NCBI GenBank assembly: GCA_035578155.1
Contig: JAPWDM010000017.1
Location: 7,517,779-7,581,778, forward strand
Direction: 5' to 3'
Length of the DNA stretch: 64,000 nt
Origin: Brachynemurus nebulosus
Lineage: Eukaryota > Arthropoda > Insecta > Neuroptera > Myrmeleontidae
The position numbers and the translations under genes are program-made. This document shows, piece by piece, positions 11,145 through 22,109 of the stretch; position 1 is the first letter of the stretch; each line of letters opens with the position of its first letter. The notes below the pieces were generated by a model. The model ran no database searches, had not been told where the DNA came from, and was given only the letters and a program-made list of their open reading frames with translations.

Positions 11145-11253
11145 CATTTCGTCCGGCTTACGTCTGATCGAAATGAAGGCTCTGTGGCTAATTTTTCGGA
11201 ATTAGTTTAACCCGATTTTATAACAGAGCAAGGCATTGTGGGAGCAATGTCAT
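11145..11253 (+). repeat. Structured RNA unit, copy 3 (three hairpins)
   Basis: Hairpin I: CATTTCG with CGAAATG (11145-11175). Hairpin II: CTAATT with AATTAG (11188-11205). Hairpin III: GGCATTG with CAATGTC (11232-11251, one G-U pair), then catttaattt. GAAGGCTCT matches copy 2. Confidence 0.6.
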
Positions 11254-13291
11254 TTAATTTAAACAAAAAATTTTTTGTTCGCAATTCATTAGTAATTTAA
11301 ACTTAAGGTTTTTCAGGGTTTTGCTTGTGTGTTCATATTACTGCAATTTTACCTAAATAATTTCAACAGTCACTTATTAAATTGAGTTCGTTGTAATTTT
11401 TTTTGTCGTTACCTATAATAGTTTTATTTCTTATTTTCTTATATTTCTAGTCAATGGGAATTGAAAATGGCTCGTGATTATGCTAATTACAGGGGGACTC
11501 ACTCAATTTTTTTTTCTTTTCTTTTGTATTTCGTTCGTTGTGGGCTGACCAAACATTATGTTTATTACAGCACAACGATTTATCTTACCTTTTCTCTTTG
11601 TAGGTCCGGCCGACCACTATAATTTAGTATTGCGGGGACTTACATAATTTTCTTTTTCTATTTTCGAGTGATCTCTGGCTGACCGGCTAATCCTTGTTCC
11701 ATTACCCATATTCAATTTTGCAAAGCAAAGCGCTTAGGCGGATCTATATTTGAGCTAAATCTCAAATTTAATTGAAATTTATTGAATTTATATTTGTCTC
11801 AGACAAATTTTGTTTAGTAAGTTAGTTTAGTTAACTATTTTTGCGATTATTCGGATTTATGTCTGAGCTGTCAGACTTAGGTTAAGTAAATTTTCTCATT
11901 AGTAACCTGAAAAGTACAACGAACCTCAAAAAGAAATGAATTTCGATTAAAACAACTAATTTCAATCTCAAAACCCTATTTCAAAAAACTTGCCTTTTTA
12001 TCCTTTATATTCCGTTCAGTCACTTACTATACAATTTTGTACATACAGCACTATACGAAAATGTTGAAATTTTGGTAAGATTAATCAGTTTGGCGCCCAA
12101 AATTTAGCAAACACATCTTTGCTAAAATAGAAATCACTTAACTGCTTTTAGGATATCTAATCTTACTATTCAAAAAAAAAAAAAAAAAATTTTATCAAAT
12201 TTTTTTTTAACGGGTCGTTAAGAGTGTTACGTTCTGTAGAACGTTTTGAGAATTTTAAAAATTGTTAATTTCCTAAATTAATTTTTGTTGCCTCTAACTG
12301 TACTTTTGCTGTACCTTTTGTTGACACCGTACCTTTTGTTGACACCAACTGTACTTTGGTATGTGTCAAATTCATTAAATTTTTTTTTTGATTGGTAGAA
12401 CTGTGGTAATGTAATTTTCGCGCTAAATTCGGCCTATATATATCAGTTGATCGGTTATGTTAACTCTCTTTTAATTTGGTTTCGATCACGACCGGGCTTT
12501 TATATAATACAGACTTCTATATAATACAGGAATTTTGTAACTAAATATGGGAAAATTGGTATAAATTTTTTGGAAGTGGATATTGAGTGACAAGTACCAT
12601 AGTGGAAATTAGTATGTAAACTGGAAAGCACATGTTACCTTTAAATGGACAAATTCAGGATGAAATCAACTCGCTGACGGTTTAGATTTGGAGTTTACGC
12701 CCTTTTATGTGGATTACATCATACTTGGACAATCATCACAGTTTCAACGTTCTAAAGTCCATTTTACATCATCTTCAGTTTAGTTAAGTAATCTTTTGGC
12801 ATGTTTTATTTCCTTTTTTGCAAATTAATTGCATGGTGCTTTCTTTAATTAATAAATTAACTTTTACTTAGTGAATCTAATAAGTGTAAACAGTTGACTT
12901 TTCTGCAATTTAACTTCTTGTAATGTGTTAGTTTTTATTTAACGTAAAACATTTGAATCTCTATACGTATTAACTTTTCTGTCACTCAAACTTTTGTTAA
13001 TTCTTTATAATGTTCTAAAGTTTTTCATTTAATTGTAATTAAGGCTACCTACTTACATTACCTACATAACCTAATCATAAATTTTAATTTATGCATGCTT
13101 GTATTATTCAGTAAATATTTGTATCTTGTAAAATTTCTATATCTTTCTTACTTTCTTAAAATTATTGTATTTCGTAATTTCTCTATATTTTCTTGCGTTG
13201 TGCTAATTTTCTTGTTCTTTATTTTATCTTGCTAAAATATATACTGACTAACTAAACTTTAAATATTATGTAATTTATTTCTAAACTAATT

Positions 13292-13675
13292 TGTGGCTAT
13301 TTTGCTATTGCTTTCTTGCTATTTTGCTATTTCCTAAATTTTAATAATTTATATTGTTAATTATTTACTTTTATCAAATAATTTTATCACTCAATTATCT
13401 AATTTTTTTTGTACAAAACTTTATATTGGGAACAATCTGGAACAAACCTTCACGACCCTGATATTGTACCAAAAATTGTACAATTGAACAATTAAACTTT
13501 TAAAACAAAAAAAAATATGTAAGACTGAACTAGCCAAAGAAAATAAATTTTAATTCAAACTGAATATTTTTATTATTTAAAATTTTCCTTATTTTATTTT
13601 CAGCAATAAGAAGTTTTCTCAACACTGTCTTTTAAAATTTAATTTCAATAAGTTTAATTTTTTTATTACCTAACA
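13292..13675 (+). repeat. 3' LTR-homologous block
   Basis: Homologous to 4703-5095 with the same landmarks and the same ctaaca ending. It is followed at once by a (TA)n array. No polypurine tract is evident just upstream of the proposed start, so the true LTR could begin further left. Confidence 0.7.
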
Positions 13676-13680
13676 ATATA

Positions 13681-13752
<72 letters not shown>
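13676..13752. repeat. (TA)n microsatellite
   Basis: Alternating TA with a single tatgta interruption. It fills the gap between the 3' LTR block and a MITE that begins CAGGGTGGTCC. Confidence 0.95.
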
Positions 13753-13755
<3 letters not shown>

Positions 13756-14456
13756 GGTGGTCCAGAATTATGTACCGTAATTGCTGGAGCTGATAGTATG
13801 CTCAAAAATAATGGTACCTTTTCATCAACACTTTTTTCCAAAACTCAATATAATAAGGGTGATAAAGCAGAGGGGTAAAATGTAGAGGGGTGGAACGAAA
13901 CTAACTTCTTCTTTTAAAAACAATTTTGGGCACTTTTGATTACTCGAGGGTGCGTATGAACAATAAGATAATTAAATTTATGGTATCAATTATTCCATCA
14001 CTTATGATTAGGGGATAATTTGGAAATAGATGCTTCTACCTTAAATTACTCGAAAACGGTAATCTTTATCGAAATATAACAAGTATACCTTTTTTGTGTG
14101 AAATTGTCTGAGGAATCATATTATCAAGGATTTTGTTTAAATAATTGCAAGTTAAAAAAGAAAAGACGTGATAACTCACACCTACCACCCAAAACCACCC
14201 CTTAGTTATGAGTGGTGGAATAAGTATTGACATAAATTTAACCCTTCTAACGCAAAATAAGTAGCCCTAAAATATCAATCCGTTATTCAAAAGCGTTTGG
14301 AAAATATTTAAGAAATAATGGTTTTCGTCTCACCCCTTTACAGAGTTGTATCTCCCTTATTATTGAGTTTTGAAAAAAAGTGTACATGAACAGGTACCAT
14401 TATTTTTGAACGTACTACAAGCTCTAGCAATTACGGTACATAATTCTGGACCACCT

Positions 14457-14458
<2 letters not shown>
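13753..14458. mobile_element. TA-target MITE, 706 bp, long inverted repeats
   Basis: Left end CAGGGTGGTCCAGAATTATG and right end its near-perfect reverse complement (…CTGGACCACCTTG). The imperfect inverted repeat runs on for about 140 bp, passing tcaaaaataatggtacc and aaaactcaatataataaggg. There is no coding frame. Both ends are flanked by TA, the Tc1/mariner-type target. It sits inside what was probably one (TA)n array. Confidence 0.85.

Positions 14459-14506
<48 letters not shown>
14459..14506. repeat. (TA)n microsatellite
   Basis: About 48 bp of alternating TA between two MITEs. Confidence 0.95.
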
Positions 14507-14509
<3 letters not shown>

Positions 14510-14689
14510 GGTGTAAAGTAAATAACTCTCCGCCTTTTGACAGATGGTTTATCTCGATGTATAATTGCCGAAGACATGAATTTTTTTTCGGAATTCGCTA
14601 TCTGAAAAAATCGCATCCCAGCCCGCTCGTCGTTTAATATAAATTTTCCTGAATACGCCTCTGACCAAACTAAAATTATTCGCACCCTG
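14507..14689. mobile_element. TA-target MITE, 183 bp
   Basis: Begins CAGGGTGtaaagtaaataa and ends ttattcgCACCCTG, so the 7 terminal bases are inverted and further subterminal bases match loosely. TA on both sides. It shares only the first bases with the larger MITE, so it is a related or convergent TA-inserting family. Confidence 0.7.
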
Positions 14690-16458
14690 TATAATAAAAA
14701 TTTTTTTAAAAATAAACAAAAAATTTTTTTTTATTTTGCTATATTATGTAAACATGTGTTGATTGTCGAACTTATATGTACCATATTGTACACAAAAAAG
14801 CGAACAGTTTTTCATAAATTTTGATTAAAATAAGTTTATGAAATATTTGTTTTAGTTTTTAAAATTTTGTAGTTTTTTATATCACAGTGCATTATGAATA
14901 CTGCAAATGCCATAACTCTGATATTAGTATTTGCATTACACATTATTAATTTAGTAACAAATTACATTGAAAACTACACTTATTAATTACCAAACAAATA
15001 AAAAAAGAACAGAACAGAACAATGAAAAAAATACACAAGAAAAATTTCCATGTGTTGTAATTTTTCAAAAATTAAAAACAAACTATCATAAAACATGAAT
15101 TTTTAAACTATAATAACTAAATACCCGTTTTATGTATTGGTATGTATGTCAAATTCTGTACAATGTGTTCCATATTCGATAGTTTTGCAGCTAAAGTACA
15201 TGAGTGAAAAACTAATAACAATGTTTGATAACGACTTATTTTTTCCTCTCTCAATTTTCTCACTAAGATCAAAAATTAATTTTTAAACGATTTTAAATAT
15301 AATCTATTTCACTTAAATTTAAACATGAGTCATCACTTACGACTTTGAGTAATTCCCGTTTTCTTAGCTTTATCTCTTTCATTGTTTCAAATGCGTAAAT
15401 TTTAAATTTGCAGTTTGTTTTTAGAAAAGAATAGAAGATTAATTAGTTTCGAATATAAGAATTATTTAATTTTTTGACGATGACTCATGCTCAATTGTAT
15501 TTGAAACAGGGTATAGTTAAAAGTTTGTAAAGAAAAACAGATGTGACGAAAGGCCAATTATATTAGAAACAAAAATGTATTTCAATTATCAAAAAGAAAA
15601 TTTTTTATTCATAATTGAGTAATTTTAGAGGAAAACTCTAACGGAAAATGCGAAACTATCTGCATCAGTTATCATTATCGTAAAATTTTAAAATGTCCAC
15701 ATGAAAGTCACCGCTGTAAATTTTTTACCAAATTTATTCTTTTATTTCAACAACACTTTGAAATACCAATTTACCTGGATACTTACAAACACACAGATAC
15801 TTACAAACACACAGACATCCATATCATCGTCACAGGCTTAGCCAAAAATTTTTTAAATAAATAAACAACTACATAATATGTACATAATATGTACATAGTT
15901 GGTATGGCTTATATTATACAACCTTGGCCAAAAGTATTAGGCACCCCCATAAAACACGTATAACATAAATTAATTTAAGAATGACTTATCTGTTTAATAA
16001 TAGAATGAAAGGTAATACTAAAAGTTAATTTTAAACAATAGATAACGGATTTTAAGGTACCATAAAACACCTGGTCCAAAAAACGTGAAATATGAAGTTG
16101 TTTTTGACTACAGTATGTTTTCACATTTGGTAGTTTCCAAGTGAAGTACATGAGAATAAAGGGAAATTAATAACAATGTCAAATAACCGTTTATTTTTTC
16201 ATCTCTCAATTTTCTCACTAAGATCAAAAATTCATTATTAAACAATTTTAAAAAGTTAAAAGTTTGTAAAAAGAGACAGATGTGAAAAAAGGCAAATTAT
16301 ATTACAATCAAAAATTTATTTAAAATCATGAACTTTACTTTAGCTGCAAACCCATCATAAATAACCCATAATACATAAGTATTAGTTTTCACAAAAATCG
16401 ACTTTTAAGCAGTATGCAAGTTTAAACAGATCAAATTGGAACTTGTAAATGGCTAACT
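14690..16458. other. AT-rich intergenic DNA with a degenerate direct repeat
   Basis: No gene seen. The segment around 15193-15282 (tctcaattttctcactaaga) recurs at 16143-16234. The segment 15518-15590 (ttaaaagtttgtaaa…acagatgtga) recurs at 16255-16325. So one about 180-bp repeat is present twice, and the first copy is split by about 235 bp of extra sequence. Confidence 0.6.
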
Positions 16459-17838
16459 CTCTCATCGGGGGAAACACCCCAAAAACTCGTAGTTTTAGAT
16501 TTTAATTTTTTTTGTATTTTTATAATCTGCAAGTGTTGTGTAGCTGTGCTGGGCTATTAGTTTTGCAATAACTGTTTGTTTCTGTAAAGTACATGTGGGC
16601 AAAATGACCCATGCGTAAACCACCTAAAACATTCTTTTTCGTTTTTCTCCAAATCAATTGCAATAGGAAAGACGAAAATAACACAAAATAATAGTGCGCT
16701 AAATAAATAAGTAACGTACCTAAATTCGCTCACCTAAACCCAATAGTTCAGAAGTAAAATTATTTTATAATGGAAAAATTCAACCGCCATTTTTCAAGAA
16801 GCCTGTAAACCGATTTGTGCGTTTTAAATTTTTATGGATAGTACTAATCGAATAATATCAAACAGGAAAGAAAATTCATGAGGAATCATCTCTACCAGTT
16901 TTTATAAGAAAATTTCAAATTGTTTCATGAAAAATTGTCAAATAATCTTATTTATTAACCGATGAAAGTGTTACGTACAAAGGAAAATGGATTGAAATCA
17001 TAGTTTAAGTTGTGATTTGAATAATTTAGCTTAACTTTTTTCACTTTTATTAACTTTAATCACGTGTAATTCATACTGACACTTATGGATCATATTGTAT
17101 AGTAATATAAAATTTTTGTTAAAAGGATAAAAAAGGATGAGAACATTATGAGAACAAAATTTGACGTCAAAATTTTAGTTACTATTTTCTCACACTCCCG
17201 TACTACAAGTTTCATCCCCTAAAATTTAACTCCCAGCCACCCCTATTTGTACAAATTTAAAAACTTTTATATAATTCAATATCTCTAAAAAAAAATTTGT
17301 GGTAGTCATCCTTTGTATTTTTTCTTTATCTCTAGTCATTTTCAAAATAATGAGTATTTTATTCAATCTTGCCACAAAAGTTTTTAATTTTTGTTACAAA
17401 ATTTTTCCAAGAATCATCCCCATTTATTTTACTTTATAGTTTCATGACACTCGAGTAGGTAGTATGATCTAAGATGATTTCCCCTTATAGGCAATTCTTT
17501 AACTGAATAATGTATTATGACAATTTTTTATGAAAAAATTTTGAAATTTTTCTATAAAAACTGGCAGAGTTGATTCTTCATTGATTTTGTTTTACCGTTT
17601 GATAGTACTTGATTAGTACTATCCTTAGAAATTTAAAACGTCCAAATCGGTTTGTAAGGTTCTTCAAAAATGGCGGCTGAATTTTACATTTATAAAATAA
17701 ATTTACTTCTAAAATGACAGATCAGGTAAACGAATTTAGGTACGTTACTTACTCATTTAAAGTACTATTACTTCACATTTAAAGTACTATTACATCAAAA
17801 TCAAAAAATACTAGTTCTGGATGTTTCCCCTTATGAGA
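16459..17838. mobile_element. Inverted-repeat element, about 1.4 kb
   Basis: Outer ends are inverted: TCTCATCGGGGGAAACA at 16459 and tgTTTCCCCTTATGAGA ending at 17838. A longer inner inverted pair joins about 16665-16960 with 17515-17765 (ttcgccattt/aaatggcg-type runs, acgtacctaaattcg against cgaatttaggtacgt). There is no coding capacity. It is probably a non-autonomous DNA transposon or foldback element. No target duplication was established. Confidence 0.6.
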
Positions 17839-17918
17839 CAATTATACAAATATGTACATAAATTATCCATGACATTTTATAAAATAACAAGACTGCGACT
17901 ACGTTCACTACTAATAAA

Positions 17919-18552
17919 TAGTGATCGAAGAGGTTGCGGGGCTGACAGTATTGTCTTTATTTTTTTAAGGTATTAAAAATTGTTTATTTATTTTAGATAA
18001 AACATTTTGATGCGATTTTAAATATATACAACAGGTAATTATGGATGCCTATATACGGACAATATCCTCTTATATTGATATGTTTTGAATATATTTTAGA
18101 TATGCGTGTATACATTTATTGTCACAACTTGCTTGGTCCGATTTTAATTTTATGTATTGTGTTAAGGTATGTTTTGATGTAACCAGTGAATGATTTATGT
18201 GTATCAATTGTCTTTTTTCTCCCAGTAAAATGTGAGAGAGACAACACATTATTATGTTTTCCAAAAAATATTTTTTTAAATGACAGCTTATTTTTTTATT
18301 AACAAGTTTTAAGTTACAGTCAGTCAGTCAAATTTTCAACAATTTTAATTTAAAAAAAGTTAAAATTTTTGTACTTTTTTAAAATAACGCTTTTTTGTAA
18401 CTTGAAACTAATTTTTATTAACAGCTGATGGTTAATAGAGAATATACTGATACAATTTTAAAAAAAAAAATGTATTTAGCCCGATTTTTTAACGTTTTAA
18501 GTTTTGAAAATATAAGTACGGTCCTGTCAGCACCGCAAGATTTCGAACACTA
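17919..18552. mobile_element. hAT-type MITE with 8-bp target duplication
   Basis: Inverted termini TAGTGATCGAAG…TTGCGGGGCTGACAG and CTGTCAGCACCGCAAGATTTCGAACACTA. The flanks are CTAATAAA at 17911-17918 and CTAATAAA at 18553-18560, a perfect 8-bp duplication. An 8-bp duplication and YAGTG termini fit the hAT superfamily. The interior is non-coding. Confidence 0.88.
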
Positions 18553-18636
18553 CTAATAAACATAATATTGTTAGGGGTACCCATAAGTAATCAATTATTT
18601 CATTGATAACCAAATAAAAGATTTTATTTTTTATTT

Positions 18637-18892
18637 AATTGAAGACATCAATGAATGAAGGTGTTATGTCACATTTTTATAATTTTACAGTAGAAGCGTT
18701 TGAAAGTTTTTATTTACATATACTTCCCATGCAATAGCACATGTTTATTATTGAATTTCTGCAAAACTATTGGACGAAATGAAACCAAATTTGAATATAT
18801 GATACTTCGGCATAGAATATTTCGAAATTTGGCAAAAAATGAATTTTTGAAAAAATTTGACATAACACCTTCATCCATTGATGTCTTCAATT
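18637..18892. mobile_element. Nested 256-bp inverted-repeat insert in the mariner
   Basis: Arms of 35 bp with one mismatch (18637-18671 and 18858-18892; the core is gacatcaatg…aaggtgttatgtca). It lies between the transposase stop codon and the left terminal repeat of the mariner. The interior is non-coding. The target duplication is not resolved. Confidence 0.7.
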
Positions 18893-18898
18893 ATACAT

Positions 18899-19547
18899 TT
18901 AGTCAATTATGTAACCTCTGTCGTTATCGAGGACCTTTTGCCATTTTGTTGACAGAATTTCAATCCCTGATTCATAAAATTCAATTGGTTTTGACGAAAA
19001 AAATGATTCTAGGTGAGCTCGCACATGAACGATGTTTTTAAAATTTTTATTTCTTAGAGAATATTTCATGGATCGGAATAAATGAAAGTCAGATGGCGGT
19101 ATATCTAGAGAATAAGGAGGATGTAGTAACACTCCCCAATTCAGCTGCCTTATTTTTGTTGAGTTAATTTTTTCTGCATAAGGCCTGACATTGTCGTGCT
19201 GTAGTATGACACTTTTTCAAAAATGACGAGAGCTGGCCGTTTTATCAACAGTTCGTTATGTAATCTATCTAATTGTTGGCAATACAATTCAGCTATAACT
19301 GTTTCCTCCGGCTTTAGCAGCTTAAAATGAACTATTCCTATCTCTATCGAATTATTCGATCACTGTCGGATAATTCAAAATCACCACTGGGAAATTTTCT
19401 AAATCAACGCTGACGCTTACTGACTTTCAGTACGTTCTCATACACATCACAAATTTCTTTTGTTGCAATCGTTCCATTAAAACCCGATCAAAAATGAAAA
19501 AGCATGCAATGACGTAAATGTTCTTCTGTTGATTGATTGTCTCCCAT
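18899..19547 (-). pseudogene. Mariner transposase, deleted and frameshifted
   Basis: Start ATG at 19547 (MGDNQSTEEHLRHCMLF), an N-terminal helix-turn-helix region with ICDVYENV and FRKFPSGDFELSD (one in-frame stop each side), then directly ELYCQQLDRLHNELLIKRPAL, the catalytic LQHDNVRPYA, and the C-terminal PPYSLDIPPSDFHLFRSMKY ending YIID at 18899. The part carrying the first catalytic Asp is missing, while the second and third Asp (HDN and SLD) remain. There is a frameshift just before HDN. The enzyme would have cut and pasted the element at TA sites. It is certainly inactive. Confidence 0.9.
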
Positions 19548-19712
19548 TTTGCACTAATGTAAGAAAACTTAAATTTTTATTATGAACACAAAGTCAAGGT
19601 CGCGTGCCGCAGTATTACGCACTAAAAAGCATGTTAACAAGTCAACACTCTGAATTAAACCGAAGCAAAAATTCCTAATTAAAAATAATTGATTACTTAT
19701 GGGTACCCCTAA

Positions 19713-20300
19713 TATATTATAATAATAAACATAATATTATTATGTGAAAAACGAATTCTACTTACACATACATATAAAAGTTAAGTAAGTGTGTATTTCA
19801 TACACAATAAATCAGGGTTCCGTAGTACCTGCTACTATTTTTTGCGGTTGTGCAACCTATGGTATTTTTTTACGGTTTATTATGCAAATAAATAAATTAC
19901 TTGACAATGTTATTTGCACTAGTGTTACCGAAAAGCCAATTAAGTAATAATTTGATTCCTTACAAATCACATCGACTATGAATTACAATAACTCTGAAAT
20001 GAGTTATAAAAAAAAAAAAAATTGTTAAAAGAACCTTAGTTTGATTTTAAGGGATTTTTCTAATGATATACTGCACAATAAGATACATGGAATTATTTTT
20101 GAAATTAGTTACAAAAAATTAAAATTTTATCAATTTTTCAACATTTCTCTTAATAATTTGGATTTTAATTTTTTAAAGACGTTATCTAATTTTAAAATAT
20201 ACTTTCATATAAAATGTCACTTACTGGGAACCATTTTTATGTCATCGAAGGATGACATATTAACATTGTTGTGTGATCATAGTGGGGGAAACATTATTAT
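19713..20300. other. AT-rich intergenic DNA, no gene seen
   Basis: Low-complexity A/T-rich sequence. Forward reading frames here are chance frames with biased composition and no recognisable motif. Confidence 0.5.
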
Positions 20301-20423
20301 ATGTAGAGTTGTACATCCATATTGAATAAACGCAAGAGGGCTGTAGAGTTGTACATGCATATTGAATAAACGCAAGAGGGCTGTAGAGTTGTACATGCAT
20401 ATTGAATAAACGCAAGAGGGCTG
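20301..20423. repeat. 40-bp minisatellite, three copies
   Basis: The unit starting tgtagagttgtacatgcata and ending gcaagagggc repeats at 20301, 20341 and 20381. Copies are nearly identical (one C/G difference in the first). Confidence 0.95.
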
Positions 20424-20493
20424 TATTCTCACTGTACTTAAAAAACGAGCCAAAAAATCATAAATATACACTTTCACTGAGGTGACATTACTT

Positions 20494-20516
20494 AGTGCGT
20501 GTCAAAAACACGCACT
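20494..20516. repeat. Perfect 9-bp hairpin
   Basis: AGTGCGTGT, 5-base loop, ACACGCACT. Locally GC-rich in an AT-rich setting. No gene adjoins it. Confidence 0.7.
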
Positions 20517-21218
20517 TGACGAATTTTTTCGTATTTATAAATAAGGGTTTCGAAATTTTTCTTCGGGGCCCTGAATGACTGTATTTTTATGGGTATCGTA
20601 GGTACATAATTTTAAATTTATTATTTTTATGAGGACTAAAAAAAAATTCTTTGGTTTTTTCTATTACTATTACATATACACATTCATATACATAACAGAT
20701 AATGACCTAATGAGTAATGACTTACTAACCTATATTTTTATACAGCTGTTTTTCATGTACAATGACCTACAAAAATTTTAGAAAAATTCTAATTAATTGT
20801 TTAGAATGAATTTTTTTTTAAAGAAATTTTTAAACCTGATGTAAGTCAAAGATATTAAATTACTGGAGTCGTTTGCAGATGTTTGCCAAATTTATAAGTA
20901 TGAAATATTACCTGCAATTGTTTTATTACAAAATATGTTCAATTATTTTTGTACGCTACTGTACACTTAATTTCAAAAGATTCGGTAAACATATTTTGTT
21001 GACGAAAAGTTTAACATTCAAAAAAACAAAAACAAAAAATATGTTAGGTAGTCAGAGCCTGATTAAGGATTTTTTTCTAGGGGCCATTTTTTAATAAGTT
21101 TTTGACGATCAAATATTTTTGAAATGAAACTTGATCGGGACAAATTAACTAGCAAAACTTAATTAGTAAACTGAGACCTTTCTCCCCTTATTTTTCGGAG
21201 ACTTATTTAATTTCCACC

Positions 21219-21222
<4 letters not shown>
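20517..21222. other. Intergenic DNA, no gene seen; ends in a CACCCTG transposon end
   Basis: AT-rich. The last bases read ttatttaatttccaccctgTA directly before a (TA)n array, which resembles the right terminus of a CAGGGTG-type TA-inserting element. The matching left end was not found. Confidence 0.4.

Positions 21223-21291
<69 letters not shown>
21223..21291. repeat. (TA)n microsatellite
   Basis: About 69 bp of alternating TA, followed by acatatatatgtatatt. Confidence 0.95.
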
Positions 21292-21295
<4 letters not shown>

Positions 21296-21574
21296 TATGT
21301 ATATTAGGTCATACCACAAGTTTCGACACATTTTTTGTATTTGATATTTTTTTACTTATTTAAGATTAAGCGGTCATATTTCATGCTTTGTATAGAGCGG
21401 GCACTGGATTTTCTTTTGATAGTATTATTGGTGTTAAAAGACCATTTTTGAAAATGGAAAATTTAAAAATCAATTTTCGTGCAAGAGCAACGAATTTTTT
21501 TACAATTTTGTGTCCTTAATTACGCTGCGGTAGTTTCGCATAAGTTTCTATTGAAATGTATAGAATATACTGCC

Positions 21575-22058
<484 letters not shown>

Positions 22059-22109
22059 AACCCGTTGTGTAGCATTCTACGCCGCATTTGCATCCGCAGG
22101 ACAGTTGTG

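Larger units (their letters stand above)
9878..13291 (+). other. Long non-coding 3' region of the Gypsy element
   Basis: About 3.4 kb without a credible frame, far longer than an ordinary 3' UTR and with no env. It has recurrent phrases (agtccgtccgttcgtct at about 10275 and 10317) and three structured repeat units (10647-11253) that are listed separately. A TATA-like run (tatatatatcagttgatcgg, near 12435) and repeated ggggact-YAYNYAATTTT phrases (about 11490 and 11634) are also visible. Its purpose is unknown. Packaging, RNA transport or stability are guesses. Confidence 0.6.
4703..13675 (+). mobile_element. Ty3/Gypsy LTR retrotransposon, plus strand
   Basis: A pair of homologous LTR-like blocks (about 4703-5095 and 13292-13675) bounds gag (5493-6683), pol (6684-9877: protease, RT, RNase H, integrase) and a long non-coding 3' region. 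There is no env frame. Blocks share long runs such as the stretch with gaacaatctggaaca and ttcacgaccctga, with scattered differences and small indels, so the insertion is not very young. Stops in gag and pol make it non-autonomous now. The 5' block touches the Jockey-clade element, which may have truncated it. No matching flanking duplication was found. Confidence 0.88.
18571..19712 (-). mobile_element. Mariner element, internally deleted
   Basis: Perfect terminal inverted repeats of about 25 bp: ttaggggtacccataagtaa at 18571 and its complement ending at 19712. Between them lies a minus-strand mariner transposase remnant. At about 1.14 kb, including a 256-bp nested insert, it is clearly shorter than a 1.3-kb mariner. 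Both flanks contain aataaacataatatt. Confidence 0.92.

Noticed and set aside
9878..13291. Gypsy env gene in the 3' region
   Set aside because: No frame longer than about 70 residues, and no signal peptide, cleavage site or membrane span.
18700..19041. Plus-strand frame of 113 residues
   Set aside because: It is antisense to the mariner transposase C-terminus and the nested insert.
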